DNA of 64,000 bases, taken from NCBI GenBank assembly GCA_009733575.1, contig ML769461.1:176399-240398 (forward strand), read 5' to 3'. This document shows positions 20,434 through 31,285 of this stretch, one piece after another. Position 1 is the first letter of the stretch. Every line of letters starts with the position of its first letter. The notes beneath the pieces are model-generated. The model saw nothing but the letters and a program-made list of their open reading frames with translations, had not been told where the DNA came from and searched no databases. The translations under genes and the position numbers were made by a program. Source of the DNA: Gymnopus androsaceus JB14. Its lineage: Eukaryota > Basidiomycota > Agaricomycetes > Agaricales > Omphalotaceae.

Positions 20434-20902
20434 GTAGTGATGGGCCCCAGTGAGATATTTGGGTCCAGGGGCAATGTGTTTGGAAGTGAAAGCAATGTAA
20501 CAAGACAGGGTAGATGGAGTAGGATCCAGAGACAGGTTATGATTTGCACAAAACCGGACATAAATCTCTGGCTCCTGTGGAATAATTATTTTTTGTAGAG
20601 GTCTCAATAGCGTGGGCTTGAAGAAACAAGACAAGATCATCAAGTTTGTTCAAGTCTATAGGTGGGCGAACAGAGGATTCATTCCGGAGCCTGTGCTTGC
20701 CCAGGGCCTCTAAAAGGACTCTCTCCATTGCGTCGGCAGTAGCTCTCTTTGGGGCTCAAAAAGGCAGGCACGATCAGAAGGGAATTGAAGCTTGTAATCC
20801 TCAATCAAAAGGTGAGATAGCAAGTCTACCTCAATGTTCTTCTTGCCAGCAATATGATGAACTTGAAGATCCACACCTGTCTTGAGCACAATTGCAGAAA
20901 TA

Positions 20903-21158
20903 CAGTGACGGCCAGATCAAATCCACACCCCCGGATTTGGAAACCGCTTATGTCACCGACACTCAAGCCAATACTGGTGTCACAATGGGTTGCATCCTGC
21001 TCATTATGGTACATAAGGTACATAAGATGGCCAACACTTGTAGGCATTATTGTAACAGGATGGAGCCTGTAGGCTTTTTGTTGTTTGGGCATTGCTGGGG
21101 AGATGGACTTAAGCGCGGTGACATAATCCAGGGGTGTGGATTGATCTGGCCGTCACTG
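20903..21158. mobile_element. TA-flanked MITE, family M2
   Basis: 256 bp with inverted ends CAGTGACGGCCAGATCAA and complement. TA occurs at 20901-20902 and 21159-21160; copy II has a single TA at the equivalent RNase H position (TTTCTGCAATTGTG near 13690), so this is a clean insertion with TA duplication. No coding capacity. Confidence 0.92.
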
Positions 21159-22088
21159 TAGCAAGGAGGATGCATTGTGAGATTGCTCTCTTGCAGAAAG
21201 TGAATTGAGAACCTCAACAGAGTCAAGGCTGTCAGAGTGAATGAGAATGTGGTGAGGTGGAGTGGGTTTGGATGCAATGTGATGAAGCAGGGAGAGTATG
21301 GCAAGTAGTTCTCTGAAGAAGATGTCAACCGGAGTTTTACCTTCTGTAGAGTGGAGTTGGTAGCAGAAGCCATTACCAGCATATACAAAAGATAAACCAG
21401 TGTTACTAGCATCAGTCCAACCCACAAAGTCAGCCATACTGTCCTCCCATGTTTGTGAATCAACAAAGCGAACGCCAATTGCATTCTGCAGGAGATCTGA
21501 GAACCAAGTAAGATCTCTGTGTATCTCACCATTGATAGGAATAACTCGGATTCGGAGTGTTTGACCACTTATTTTCCGGTACATCTCATTGAGAGCAGGT
21601 CTAGCCCGAAGGCAGGACATTGAGAGACCAGTTCAAAGAGCCAGTGAGACGTTCCCAATCTTGGAGTGCAGCTTTACGCAGTGGGGATGAAAGGAATGTA
21701 TTGATTTCTGAAACCAGAACCTGAATAGACTCTGGCACAAGTGAGATGGATCCCTTGATAATATTCACCCAAAAGCCAATAATTTTGAGAGTGACTCCAG
21801 ACTCTTGTTTCCTATCTTCATAAGGACAGAGAATGTGATCCCAGAATAAGAGAAGTTGGACTTATCTGCTAGGTTGGAGTTGGTTATCAAACTTGACCAG
21901 ATTCCTTTTAAAGTCCCAGCCATAAAAGTCATCCATGTAGACATGAAGACCAACAATACCAAGCTTGACTGAACCGAACCAGCAAAGTAGTCCAGAAAAA
22001 CTGCACCAGCAACGGGGTGCAGTACGAGTTCCAAAAACTAGATGTCGCACAATGTAATATCTACCATCCACTGTTACAACTTGGCATA

Positions 22089-22308
22089 CAGTGACGGCAA
22101 CTGTTGATGAACCAGCCCAAATTGGGAAAGCAGTTATTCTGATCTATTTTGTATCTTTTTTACATTCATATTGTAAAGTACAATGTCTAGTATATACAAA
22201 ATATATTTCAACATTTTAGACAGTTGCTATGACTAGTAATAAGCGTGAAACCATTACAATGACAATTTAAATACTCTTGGGGTAGTTCATCAATAGTTGC
22301 CGTCACTG
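22089..22308. mobile_element. TA-flanked MITE, family M1, copy 2
   Basis: 220 bp with inverted ends CAGTGACGGCAACTGTTGAT and complement, TA at 22087-22088 and 22309-22310. The empty site is preserved in copy II (GGCAACTATGCCAAG near 12755), confirming TA target duplication. Confidence 0.93.
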
Positions 22309-22981
22309 TAGTTGCCGAAGTGGATGTCCAGGTAGATTGAGAAAGCTTTGGCAACATCGCTTTTGAACAGAACAAGTTCTTCATGAGGGTGCTCCTTGAG
22401 TACATCATTAAGAACTTGGCCAAAGGTGTGCATATCATGAGACCAGAGCCAGTTTGATCCATGACAATTTGAGGTTTTCCCTTCTGCCAGACTACAAACA
22501 TAGGGGAAACTTTCATTCCAGGAAGAAGAACAAAGTCTTCTGGTAGAGCTTCAGACCACCTTCCAGCTGCAACTTCCTGATCTCTGTGTGATCTCATGTC
22601 CTCAGGTTCAGACACATAATTATCAATGTGCTGTTTAGATTCTTCTTCCCACTCTGCATCATAGAAAGGCCAGAATCCCTCTCTGAGAGATTTGATGACA
22701 GAAGCTACAATGTAAGTGGAATAAATACTGGGAGGAATGATATTGGAAGATTTAGGGTATTCGATCCATATAGTTCTGTATTGCAGGCCCTTGTAGTTGA
22801 GGCAGTAGCTAAGTGAATCAGGGCCTCATCAGATGGAACTCTTGGAATGAACACAGTGGAATAAATCACCGAAGTTTCCAAACATGAGGGTTCCAGCAAC
22901 CACCTTTACTGATCTTCCAGGAAAAGTTGTATAGTGTGAGCATGCTGTTAATTACAACAACATCTTATAGCATTCCCTTAT

Positions 22982-24217
22982 AGCACTTCATGATCCGCTT
23001 AATTTATGGACCTCTGGTCCGAGTTTTGGCTAACCTTATCATCTCCCTCTGAGTGAGAAAGGCAGAGGTCGACATGAAGGCGGATTCCAGAGGTAGGGAG
23101 CTTTTCTGCAGGCCTCAGCAAACAACAGATCTTCTGCAGCAATTGTAATGCACAATTCATCGCTTTTTAGCGCACATGAATTCATTTACACAATTGCTGC
23201 ACTTCACTATATCCTCTTTGCCACCCCTAGTGCACGCAAATAGAGTTCAATATGCTCTACAATCTTGGCTTACCAACCATGCTTCTATCTTCAGTATCTA
23301 TGGTGCATCGCAGCAATGTATCACAACTTGCTCAACTCCAAATTCTGAGCAACTTGGTCATTTCGCTCTTATTCAATGCCTTCCGTTGATTAAAGCGTTA
23401 CTGTGTTCAGTCCATATTTCCAGCGTACCGTCACGGTCATTTGTGCGCAAGCAGCGTGTTAATAGCTATCGCGGTTGGCACGCTATGTTCGATTCTAGGG
23501 ACATGCTCAACTCGCTTTTTCGAGTTATATCATTCATCAGCCAGGTCATGGGGCCATGGTCAGATGCCCTCAGTCTCATCCAGGTGCCGGAGTTCCGAGC
23601 AGAGGCCTGTGTGAGAATGCCCTGAGGCGTCCTGATTCCTTGTGCTCCTTGCTTCCTTTCCCCCATCATCTCTCTCAGTGTTGGGTAAGGCTGGTTGTCC
23701 GCTCTCCACAGCTCTGATAGCTCTAACATCACTCCCCAGCACATCCTTACATCTGTACAGACTACTAGCTTCGAGTTTACAGTATCTCAGATACAAGGAT
23801 CTGGTATGGCTTCGCATTTTTTACCTTGATCTTGTCACTGAACAGAGCCCACAACACATCTAGCCAGATCTAAACACATCCAGTGCACATTCCGCTTTCC
23901 TGCTTGTTAGATCACTAGATATCAGGGCTCTTGGTGCGCAGATCATGCCTGATAAGCTTTCTACATTGTACTAACAGATATCCGAGCAGATCTAGCAGGA
24001 TCTGCGCATTTTTTCGTCACCCTCCCTCCTCTCCCTCTATTTCACATATCTGTTATCTGTTTCTCTTTCTAATTAGTGTACTTGTACCATACTATGCATT
24101 CCATTAGCTACTGATGTTCCTGTACAGTACAGCACTTCATGATCCGCTTAATTTATGGACCTCTGGTCCGAGTTTTGGCTAACCTTATCATCTCCCTCTG
24201 AGTGAGAAAGGCAGAGG
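22982..24217 (+). mobile_element. Ngaro copy V: 3' end (B1-A2-B2)
   Basis: B1 (22982-23068), A2 (23069-24019), spacer and B2 (24131-24217), in the same order and spacing as the end of copy II. The bases just before B1 (CATAGCATTCCCTTAT-like) match the region between recombinase and B1 of copy II, so this is a truncated element and not a solo unit. A 149-codon frame inside A2 (23176-23625) is open. Confidence 0.88.
23176..23625 (+). other. Open frame inside the Ngaro A repeat (copy V)
   Basis: 149 codons beginning MNSFTQLLHF, equivalent to the frame at 15114-15590. No recognisable domain; listed because it is open in at least three A copies. Confidence 0.25.
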
Positions 24218-24299
24218 TAATTAAGTACGTGGAAGTAACAGTTTAAATAATTGGAACTTGTTAAGAGTCATGCACCAAAAGAGGTGACAATGATTTCAA

Positions 24300-25740
24300 T
24301 TATACACATGCAGCAGGTAAGATGGACTTCAACAGCCGCGTAGTGGATATGGAAAGATTGCCCTGCAATGCGATTGGGTTAATAATAGTCTCGTAATCAG
24401 AGGAGGGGCATACCTTCATGAAGAGCATTTCCTTGGGTCGGATCTGCCTGATCAATGTCTCCAGTTTGGTACGGCAGATATCGTCCTCAAATACGGTGAG
24501 TCGAATTGTGAAGTGGAACAGTTGAGTACGCAGATACTGGAAGTGTTTTGAGATCCGTTGTCCGAATCAATCTCTCGAATAGAAATGCAATGACCTGCTT
24601 TGTTGTCAGTTATCATTTCGCTGTCAACTAGGGTCCCATTGGTGTAGCTACACTTTGTTGAGTTCACTATAGATACAATGAGCACGCGGAAGACTTTATC
24701 AAGAGTGCAAACATTCACTGTCTAACAATCTTTTCCTTCTCCCCACCCCGAGGTTTGCTGCTTTTCTTATCATCAGCAAGACGCATTGCAGCTAGCTCCC
24801 AGCGCAGTTTCCGCTTGATCAACCTTTCTGACTTTGTTGTAGCCTTTGCCCAGAAATTTCCTAAAGTGAATGGTCAGCAGAAGATACTCCAGAGATACAC
24901 TGGCGGCCAAAACTGATGAACCCCCCAAATCGGGAAGGTGGGCGCTAAAACGCCCAAAATTCATCATCATTGTTGTCCTTTGCGAGCAGCTCAACAACAA
25001 ACTTCGAAATTGCTTCAAAAATTATTACATGCTAACTGTACTACTCTTCGTCATTGTGAGCCCAATTTTTGGAGCATTCTAATGAATTTTCAGTTGACAA
25101 CACTCCGAACAACTTGGTCAACTTGCTAATGGGTTACGCAGCAAGGATGGGCCTTTGGGAGCAAGAAAAAGGTGCCAGTGGGTATTAGAAAAGCTCTGGG
25201 TATCAGGTACGCTTGCTGCTTTGAGGTTTTTGTGGTCAAAACTCATTTTTCATTGTCTCTAGGACTACTACCTGACCTTGTACGCTGTCTACATCCCTTC
25301 AAACAACACATTGCGCTCAAATCTTCCTTCGACAACATTCCAAGCTCTGAAAATGTCATTAGGGCTATTGTTGCTCAATTTCGACCTTTCTGGTCATTCT
25401 TTTTGGGCAATGGGTACTTTCAAACATTCTACCCTATATTATGTGCATTAGAATAGATGAAATCTACTTTCTGCATTGCTGCTCGCTATCCAACACAATG
25501 TCGAACCTTTTAGCGCCCACCTTCCCGATTTGGGGGGTTCATCAGTTTTGGCCGCCAGTGTACTTCTGGAAACTTACGCAGCCCAGAAATTGAACAACAT
25601 TTCTGGCACTCCAACCATCAACATCTTGACCCGCTGCGTGAGTTTCAAGTTGAACTCTTGATGCCTGATCCTGGTGTTGTCCTCATAAAGCTGTAGCACC
25701 TGTTAGATGGGATAAAACCCGTTCCAAGTGTTGACTTGAC
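24300..25740 (-). pseudogene. MSH6: MSH6-like mismatch repair gene fragment
   Basis: MutS homologue 6 pairs with MSH2 to detect mismatches in the nucleus. Reading the minus strand from 25740: a decayed FFDVKS block, LYEDNTRI and [20 protein letters not shown], then FNFWAA, an intron that now holds a MITE, KFLGKGYNKVRKVDQAETAL, then SKPRGGEKEKIVR. An intron of about 54 nt follows, then ELNKV, TNGTLVDSEMITDNKAGH, CISIRE, ICVLNCSTS, FEDDICRTKLETLIRQIRPK, a 51-nt intron (24363-24413), and GNLSISTTRLLKSILPAACV with a stop. This is the order of the mismatch-binding domain and connector in fungal Msh6. The ATPase domain is missing. Short insertions (for example four bases after ELNKV) break the frame, and the Phe-x-Glu mismatch-reading motif is not preserved. 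Ngaro copies V and VI bound the fragment on both sides. Confidence 0.75.
24898..25560. mobile_element. TA-flanked element with long inverted ends, family M4
   Basis: 663 bp, with inverted repeats of about 53 bp starting CACTGGCGGCCAAAACTGAT and flanked by TA (24896-24897, 25561-25562). It lies in an intron of the MSH6 remnant between the FNFWAA and KFLGKG exons. The subterminal sequence TGATGAACC-CCC-AAAT is shared with the M1 MITE family, so the two are probably mobilised by related transposases. No internal transposase ORF. Confidence 0.9.
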
Positions 25741-25774
25741 ATCAAAGAATTTCCTAAAAGATATTTATATCAGA

Positions 25775-28700
25775 CCTCTGCCTTTCTCACTCAGAGGGAG
25801 ATGATAAGGTTAGCCAAAACTCGGACCAGAGGTCCATAAATTAAGCGGATCATGAAGTGCTATAAGGGAATGGTATGAGATGTTGGGTGGATGGCGGTGA
25901 AGGAAATGTGAATGAGACGTAAGTTGAAAGGAGGTTATAATGATCTTTGAAGTCGGAGTACTGCTAGCTGCAATTCTGCACGAACAGCTGGATTATCTCT
26001 GATGTAAATCTTCCAAGCGGAGGAAGACCAACGACCAAGAGCCATAATAATGGTTTCTGCTAGCCCAAGGCTGGCATAGAATGTAGCACCCCCAGCTCGG
26101 CAGGAGTGCCCTCCAAATTCTTTACCCATAACAGCATAAAACATAGAGTCAAACCAAGACCGATTTGGGAGTGACCCATCTTTGCAAATGAAAAGAGCTG
26201 GTCTTGCACCATGGAGCTTGTCTCTGGCTGCACAGTACTCTTTTAAAAGTGAAACGGGATTGGCAATTTCTTGTTCAGTGAACAGCATGTCAGTTCCTTG
26301 ATATCCAGCATGCCTCGCCTCAAGCTTGAGTGAGGAGCGCTTGATTATCTTCCTCCAATCAAAAAGTGAGTTTTGGTTGGGGACAATGAGTTCATACGAT
26401 GACAGCCATAAAATGCACAGGAAACAATAGTTGCAAACAGGAGATCATTGTAGGAGTTGTGACGTTGATCATAAAAGACCTTGATATGAGCAGTGCGCAA
26501 GGGGGGCTTGCGGTTCACTGGATCAGCACGAATTTTCTTGGATCCTCGTATAGTTGCTTGAACTAGAGGATCTGAACGAGATTGGTCAAAGTGAGGATAG
26601 AACTGCTTCAAATAGTGACGGCCCCAGTGAGATATTTGGGTCCAGAGGCAATGTGTTTGGAAGTGAAAGCAATGTAACAAGACAGGGTAGATGGAGTAGG
26701 ATCCAGAGACAGGTTATGATTTGCACAAAAGCGGACATAATCCCTGGCTCCTGTGGAATAATTATTTTTTGTAGAGGTCTCAATAGCATGGGCTTGAAGA
26801 AACAAGACAAGATCATCAAGTTTGTTCAAGTCTATAGGTGGGCGAGCAGAGGGTCCATTCCGGAGCCTGTGCTTGCCCAGGGCCTCTAAAAGGACTCTCT
26901 CCATCGCGCCGGCAGTAGCTCCCTTGGGGGCTCAAAAAGGCGGACGCGATCAGAGGGGAATTGAAGCTTGTAATCCTCAATCAAAAGGTGAGATAGCAAG
27001 TCTGCCTTGATGTTCTTCTTGCCAGCAATGTGACGAACTCAAAGATCCACACCTGTCTTGAGCACAATTGCAGAAATAGCAAGGAGGATTGCATTGTGAG
27101 ATTGCTATCTTGCAGAAAGTGAATTGAGAACCTCAACAGAGTCAAGGCTGTCAGAGTGAATGAGAATGTGGTGAGGTGGAGTGGGTTTGGATGCAATGTG
27201 ATGAAGCAGGGAGAGTATGGCAAGTAGATCTCTGAAGAAGATGTCAACCGGAGTTTTACCTTCTGTAGAGTGGAGTTGGTAGCAGAAGCCATTACCAGCA
27301 TACACAAAAGATAGACCAGTGTTACTAGCATCAGTCCAACCCACAAAGTCAGCCATACTGTCCTCCCATGTTTGTGAATCAACAAAGCGAATGCCAATTG
27401 CATTCTGTAGGAGATCTGAGAACCACGTAAGATCTCTGTGTACCTCACCATTGATAGGAATAGCTCAGAATTGGAGTGTTTTACCACTCATTTTCCGGTA
27501 CATCTCATTGAGAGCAGGTCTAGCCGAAGGCAGGACATTGAGAGACCAGTTCAAAGAGCCAGCAAGACGTTGCCAATCTCGGAGTGCAGCTTTACGCAGT
27601 GGGGATGAAAGGAATGCATTGATTTCTGAAACCAGAACCTGAATAGACTCTGGTGTAAGTGAGATGGATCCCTTGATAATATCAGCCCAAAAGCCAATAA
27701 TTTTGAGAGTGACTCCAGACTCTTGTTTCCTATCTTCATAAGGACAGAGAATGTGATCCCAGAATAAGAGAAGTTGGACTTGTCTGCTAGGTCGGAGTTG
27801 GTTATGAAACTTGACTAGATTCCTTTTAAAGTCCCAGCCATAAAAGTCATCCATGTAGACATGAAGACCAACAATACCAAGCTTGACTGAACCGAACCAG
27901 CAAAGTAGTCCAGAAAAACTACACCAACAACGGGGTGCAGTACGAGTTCCAAAAACTAGACGTCACACAATGTAATATCTACCATCCACTGTTACAGCTT
28001 GCCTCTGCCCTCTCACTCAGAGGGAGATGATAAGGTTAGCCAAAACTTGGACCAGAGGTCCATAAATTAAGCGGATCATGAAGTGCTGTACTGTAGAGGA
28101 ACATCAGTAGCTAATGGAATGCATAGTATGGTACAGGTACACTAATTAGAAAGAGAAACAGATAACAGATATGTGAAATAGAGGGAGAGGAGGGAGGGTG
28201 ATGAAAAAATGCGCAGATCCTGCTAGATCTGCTCGGATATCTGTTAGTACAATGTAGAAAGCTTATCAGGCATGATCTGCGCACCAAGAGCCCTGATATC
28301 TAGTGATCTAACAAGCAGGAAAGCGGAATGTGCACTGGATGTGTTTAGATCTGGCTAGATGTGTTGTGGGCTCTGTTCAGTGACAAGATCAAGGTAAAAA
28401 ATGCGAAGCCATACCAGATCCTTGTATCTGAGATACTGTAAACTCGAAGCTAGTAGTCTGTACAGATGTAAGGATGTACTGGGAAGTGATGTTAGAGCTA
28501 TCAGAGCTGTGGAGAGCGGACAACCAGCCTTACCCAACACTGAGAGAGATGATGGGGGAAAGGAAGCAAGGAGCACAAGGAATCAGGACGCCTCAGGGCA
28601 TTCTCACACAGGCCTCTGCTCGGAACTCCGGCACCTGGATGAGACTGAGGGCATCTGACCATGGCCCCATGACCTGGCTGATGAATGATATAACTCGAAA

Positions 28701-29543
28701 AAGCGAGTTGAGCATGTCCCTAGAATGGAACATAGCGTGCCAACCACGATAGCTATTAACAAGCTGCTTGCGCACAAATGACCGTGACGGTACGCTGGAA
28801 ATATGGACTGAACACAGTAACGCTTTAATCAACGGAAGGCATTGAATAAGAGCGAAATGACTAAGTTGCTCAGAATTTGGAGTTGAGCACGTTGTGATAC
28901 ATTGCTGCGATGCACCATAGATACTGAAGATAGAAGCATGGTTGGTAAGCCAAGATTGTAGAGCATATTGAACTCTATTTGCGTGCACTAGGGGTGGCAA
29001 AGAGGATATAGCGAAGTGCAGCAATTGTGTAAATGAATTCATGTGCGCTAAAAAGCGATGAATTGTGCATTACAATTGCTGCAGAAGATCTGTTGTTTGC
29101 TGAGGCCTGCAGAAAAGCTCCCTACCTCTGGAATCCGCCTTCATGTCAAGCATAGTTGCCAAAGTGGATGTCCAGGTAGATTGAGAGAAGCTTTGGCAAC
29201 ATTGCTTTTGAACAGCACAAGTTCTTCATGAGGGTGCTCCTTGAGTATATCATTAAGAACTTGGCCGAAGGTGTGCATATCATCATATTTGACCTTGCCT
29301 TCAGCCTTAGGAATATTATCATTGAGACCAGAGCCAGTTTGATCCATGACAATTCGAGGTTTTCCCTTCTGCCAGACTGCAAACATGGGGGAAACTTTCA
29401 TTCCAGGAAGAAGAACAAAGTCTTCTGGTAGAGCTTCAGACCACCTTCCAGCTGCGACTTCCTGATCTCTGTGTGATCTCAGTGCAGCTCAATGTGCTGT
29501 TTAGATTCTTCTTCCCACTCTGCATCATAGAAAGGCCAGAATC
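25775..29543 (-). mobile_element. Ngaro copy VI: inverted element with a nested solo unit
   Basis: B1 lies at 25775-25861 (complement), then the recombinase gene (25935 to about 26904) with an internal 33-bp deletion between TATC repeats near 26302 and a lost base near 26620. The RT/RNase H gene runs from about 26905 to 28001 and resumes at 29150-29543. The interruption is copy VII. Catalytic His, Arg and Tyr of the recombinase are intact in the fragment 25935-26288. Gag and A1 are missing; the element stops at 29543 against the pogo-like tail. Confidence 0.88.
28002..29149 (-). mobile_element. Ngaro copy VII: solo A-B unit nested in copy VI
   Basis: Complete A-spacer-B unit in minus orientation. 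The flanks are the RT gene of copy VI, and the uninterrupted sequence in copy II (TGCCAAGTTGTAAC near 12762) shows no target duplication, only two additional A bases at the A end. A 149-codon frame in A (28593-29042, minus) is open. Confidence 0.9.
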
Positions 29544-29554
29544 ATTACGCACAT

Positions 29555-29818
29555 ATGAAGTTGATGGAAGCCGAGAATAAGAGATTGCGGACTAAGGTGC
29601 TTTTGAAGAAGACAAAAAGAGTTGCAGTCAATTCAGGGACAAGTCACCATCTAACTGGGGAAGAGAACATGAGGGTGCTTTTCAAGGGAGAATTAAAGGG
29701 AGTTTTACAGCAGCTTAAGCTGAAGGTCGCTGCTATCAGGAAGGAGCTTCAAGCAGCAGAGAAGGCAGAGGAGGAGGAAAGGAAGGCAGAGGATGCGAGA
29801 CAAAAGAAAGCTCAGTAG
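29555..29818 (+). pseudogene. C-terminal tail of a pogo-type transposase
   Basis: The fragment MEAENKRLRTKVLLKKTKR, then HLTGEENMRVLFKGELK and a Lys/Glu-rich coil (AAEKAEEEERKAEDARQKK), resembles the coiled-coil end that follows the DDE domain in fungal pogo/CENP-B-like transposases. It starts 12 bp after the end of Ngaro copy VI, which suggests the catalytic part was removed by rearrangement. A stop at 29816 separates it from the next frame. Confidence 0.45.
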
Positions 29819-29829
29819 GGAAAGGAGAA

Positions 29830-30559
29830 GGAGAAGAAGACAGAAGAAGCAAGGTGAAAGAAGAGAGGAAGCAAGACGTAAAAAGGAGGAGACTGCTTGA
29901 TGAAAGGATGAGAAGGCTGCTCAGCAGCAAGCACTTGGCAGGGGCCGTGGTCATGGTTGTGGTCATGGTGGTTGTGGTGGTCATACCATGGTGGTTGTGG
30001 TGGTCATGCTCAAACAGATATCATTTCCGGTTCTAATGAAAGTGCATCAGATAGAGAAACGGAGACTGAGAGTGACAGTAACGCACCTTTCAATGATGCT
30101 ATTCCCTCTTCATCCTTTATTCCATCCCTCCCAACTCGCCCAAGGCCTTGGGCTCGACTTATTCAGAAGGCTCTACCTGATCCCAATGCCCAGCCTACAG
30201 ATCCGGCAATACTTTCAGAGGAACAGTCTGACGAGTCTGATGAAGAGCGCGGAGGTAATAATACTCTTCCGGAGATTAGGGATCAGTCTGAGGTGTCGGA
30301 GGGTTCAGAGGAAGCAAGTGATGGCTCAGATAATAGTGATTCTGATGAGGAAGAGGAGCTGAAGATCAGGCGGATTATTGGCCACAAGTGCACCGGTAAA
30401 GAGCTCTGTTTCCAGGTAGAGTGGGAGGATGATGATGAGACCTGGGAACCCTTGTCCAATGTTGAGAACTGTATCGCTGTTGATATTTATCTGGCTCATC
30501 ATCAACTGACTGAGCCTTTGCAGTTATCCAAGCAGCAGTACAGCATGAAGAATTTGTAG
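29830..30559 (+). pseudogene. Gly-rich linker and C-terminal chromodomain
   Basis: After the coil the sequence continues with an Arg/Lys/Glu-rich stretch and a Gly-Arg-Gly-His-Gly-Cys repeat (29935-30010) that needs one frame change to enter the frame ending at 30559. That frame has a Ser/Glu/Asp-rich acidic region and then a chromodomain: LKIRRIIGHKCTGKELCFQV followed by EWEDDDETWEPLSNVENC and a C-terminal helix. The aromatic positions (Trp in VEWED, Trp in ETWEP) are present. Chromodomains bind methylated histone tails, and in mobile elements they direct insertion to heterochromatin. I infer that it ended the same transposase-derived protein as the preceding fragment; it could be an independent gene. 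Confidence 0.5.
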
Positions 30560-31122
30560 AGCGGGTTTTGGGGTTCATTTCAGTCTTCACATATGTATAT
30601 AGAAGATAGCATTGAAAAAATGTGAATTTGTGCTTGATGGGCAAGAAATGAGTGATAAACAGGTCTGCGTTGGAAGGCATTGGAATGGGTGGCTCGGATC
30701 CCAGTCATTGCCCATTTTGGACCCTCTGCCGGAGTCAAGTCGAGTTCATTAGAGCTTGCAATGTTGAATTTGGAAGTGGATTACTTGCTAATGGCCAAAT
30801 CTGTTGCATTTAATCAATTGAAAATCCACCGCGATTGTGTATAGTCCTTAGTTGACAGTGCCAATTGTTGGTAGTTTTCATTAAAGACCTTGATATCAGT
30901 TGCTGTATAGTGACGGGTAGAAGAGTGTCTAGGAATTGTGAGAACGGGGAACAAGGTGGTTTAATTGCGGCTTAAAGTTGGCTGTACACTTCGGTGGACG
31001 CTTTTCATTAGGTTGTAGTTAGCATTTTCCAAACGGTTAATGAACTCTCGTTGCGAAATTTGGTTCTTTATTGAACTAAAGATTAGTAGTGCTTGGGCTT
31101 AGGCTTGATATTGGAAAGTAGT
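30560..31122. other. Noncoding, possibly rDNA external spacer
   Basis: No gene is supported. Its position immediately 5' of the 18S rRNA start makes it a candidate 5' external transcribed spacer or intergenic spacer. I see no promoter element that proves this. Confidence 0.35.
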
Positions 31123-31281
31123 TACCTGGTTGATCCTGCCAGTAGTCATATGCTTGTCTCAAAGATTAAGCCATGCATGTCTAAGTATAAACAGATTTGT
31201 ACTGTGAAACTGCGAATGGCTCATTAAATCAGTTATAGTTTATTTGATGATACCTTGCTACATGGATAACTGTGGTAATTC
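31123..31281 (+). rRNA. 18S rRNA 5' fragment (truncated)
   Basis: It begins with the universal TACCTGGTTGATCCTGCC and continues through CATATGCTTGTCTCAAAG, GCCATGCATGTCTAAG and CTACATGGATAACTGTGG, the first 159 nt of a fungal small-subunit rRNA. It stops abruptly after TGGTAATTC, where satellite DNA begins. An orphan piece, not a functional gene; useful as a taxonomic marker. Confidence 0.97.
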
Positions 31282-31285
31282 GAGC

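Larger units (their letters stand above)
20434..22753 (-). mobile_element. Ngaro copy IV: inverted internal fragment
   Basis: Minus-strand remnant covering the first third of the recombinase gene and most of the RT/RNase H gene of copy II, with small indels. The region of copy II from about 12156 to 12312 is deleted near 22705. Two MITEs are inserted (20903-21158, 22089-22308), each with a TA duplication that can be verified against copy II. RT and RNase H motifs are recognisable but the frame is broken in several places. From 22754 to 22981 follow about 200 bp of unidentified sequence (a short minus-strand frame reads VPSDEALIHLATASTTRACN). Confidence 0.85.

Noticed and set aside
26610..26640. 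Another TA MITE end (AAATAGTGACGG)
   Set aside because: The bases are the normal Ngaro recombinase sequence (complement of CCGTCACTATTTG) with a lost G, not a MITE terminus.
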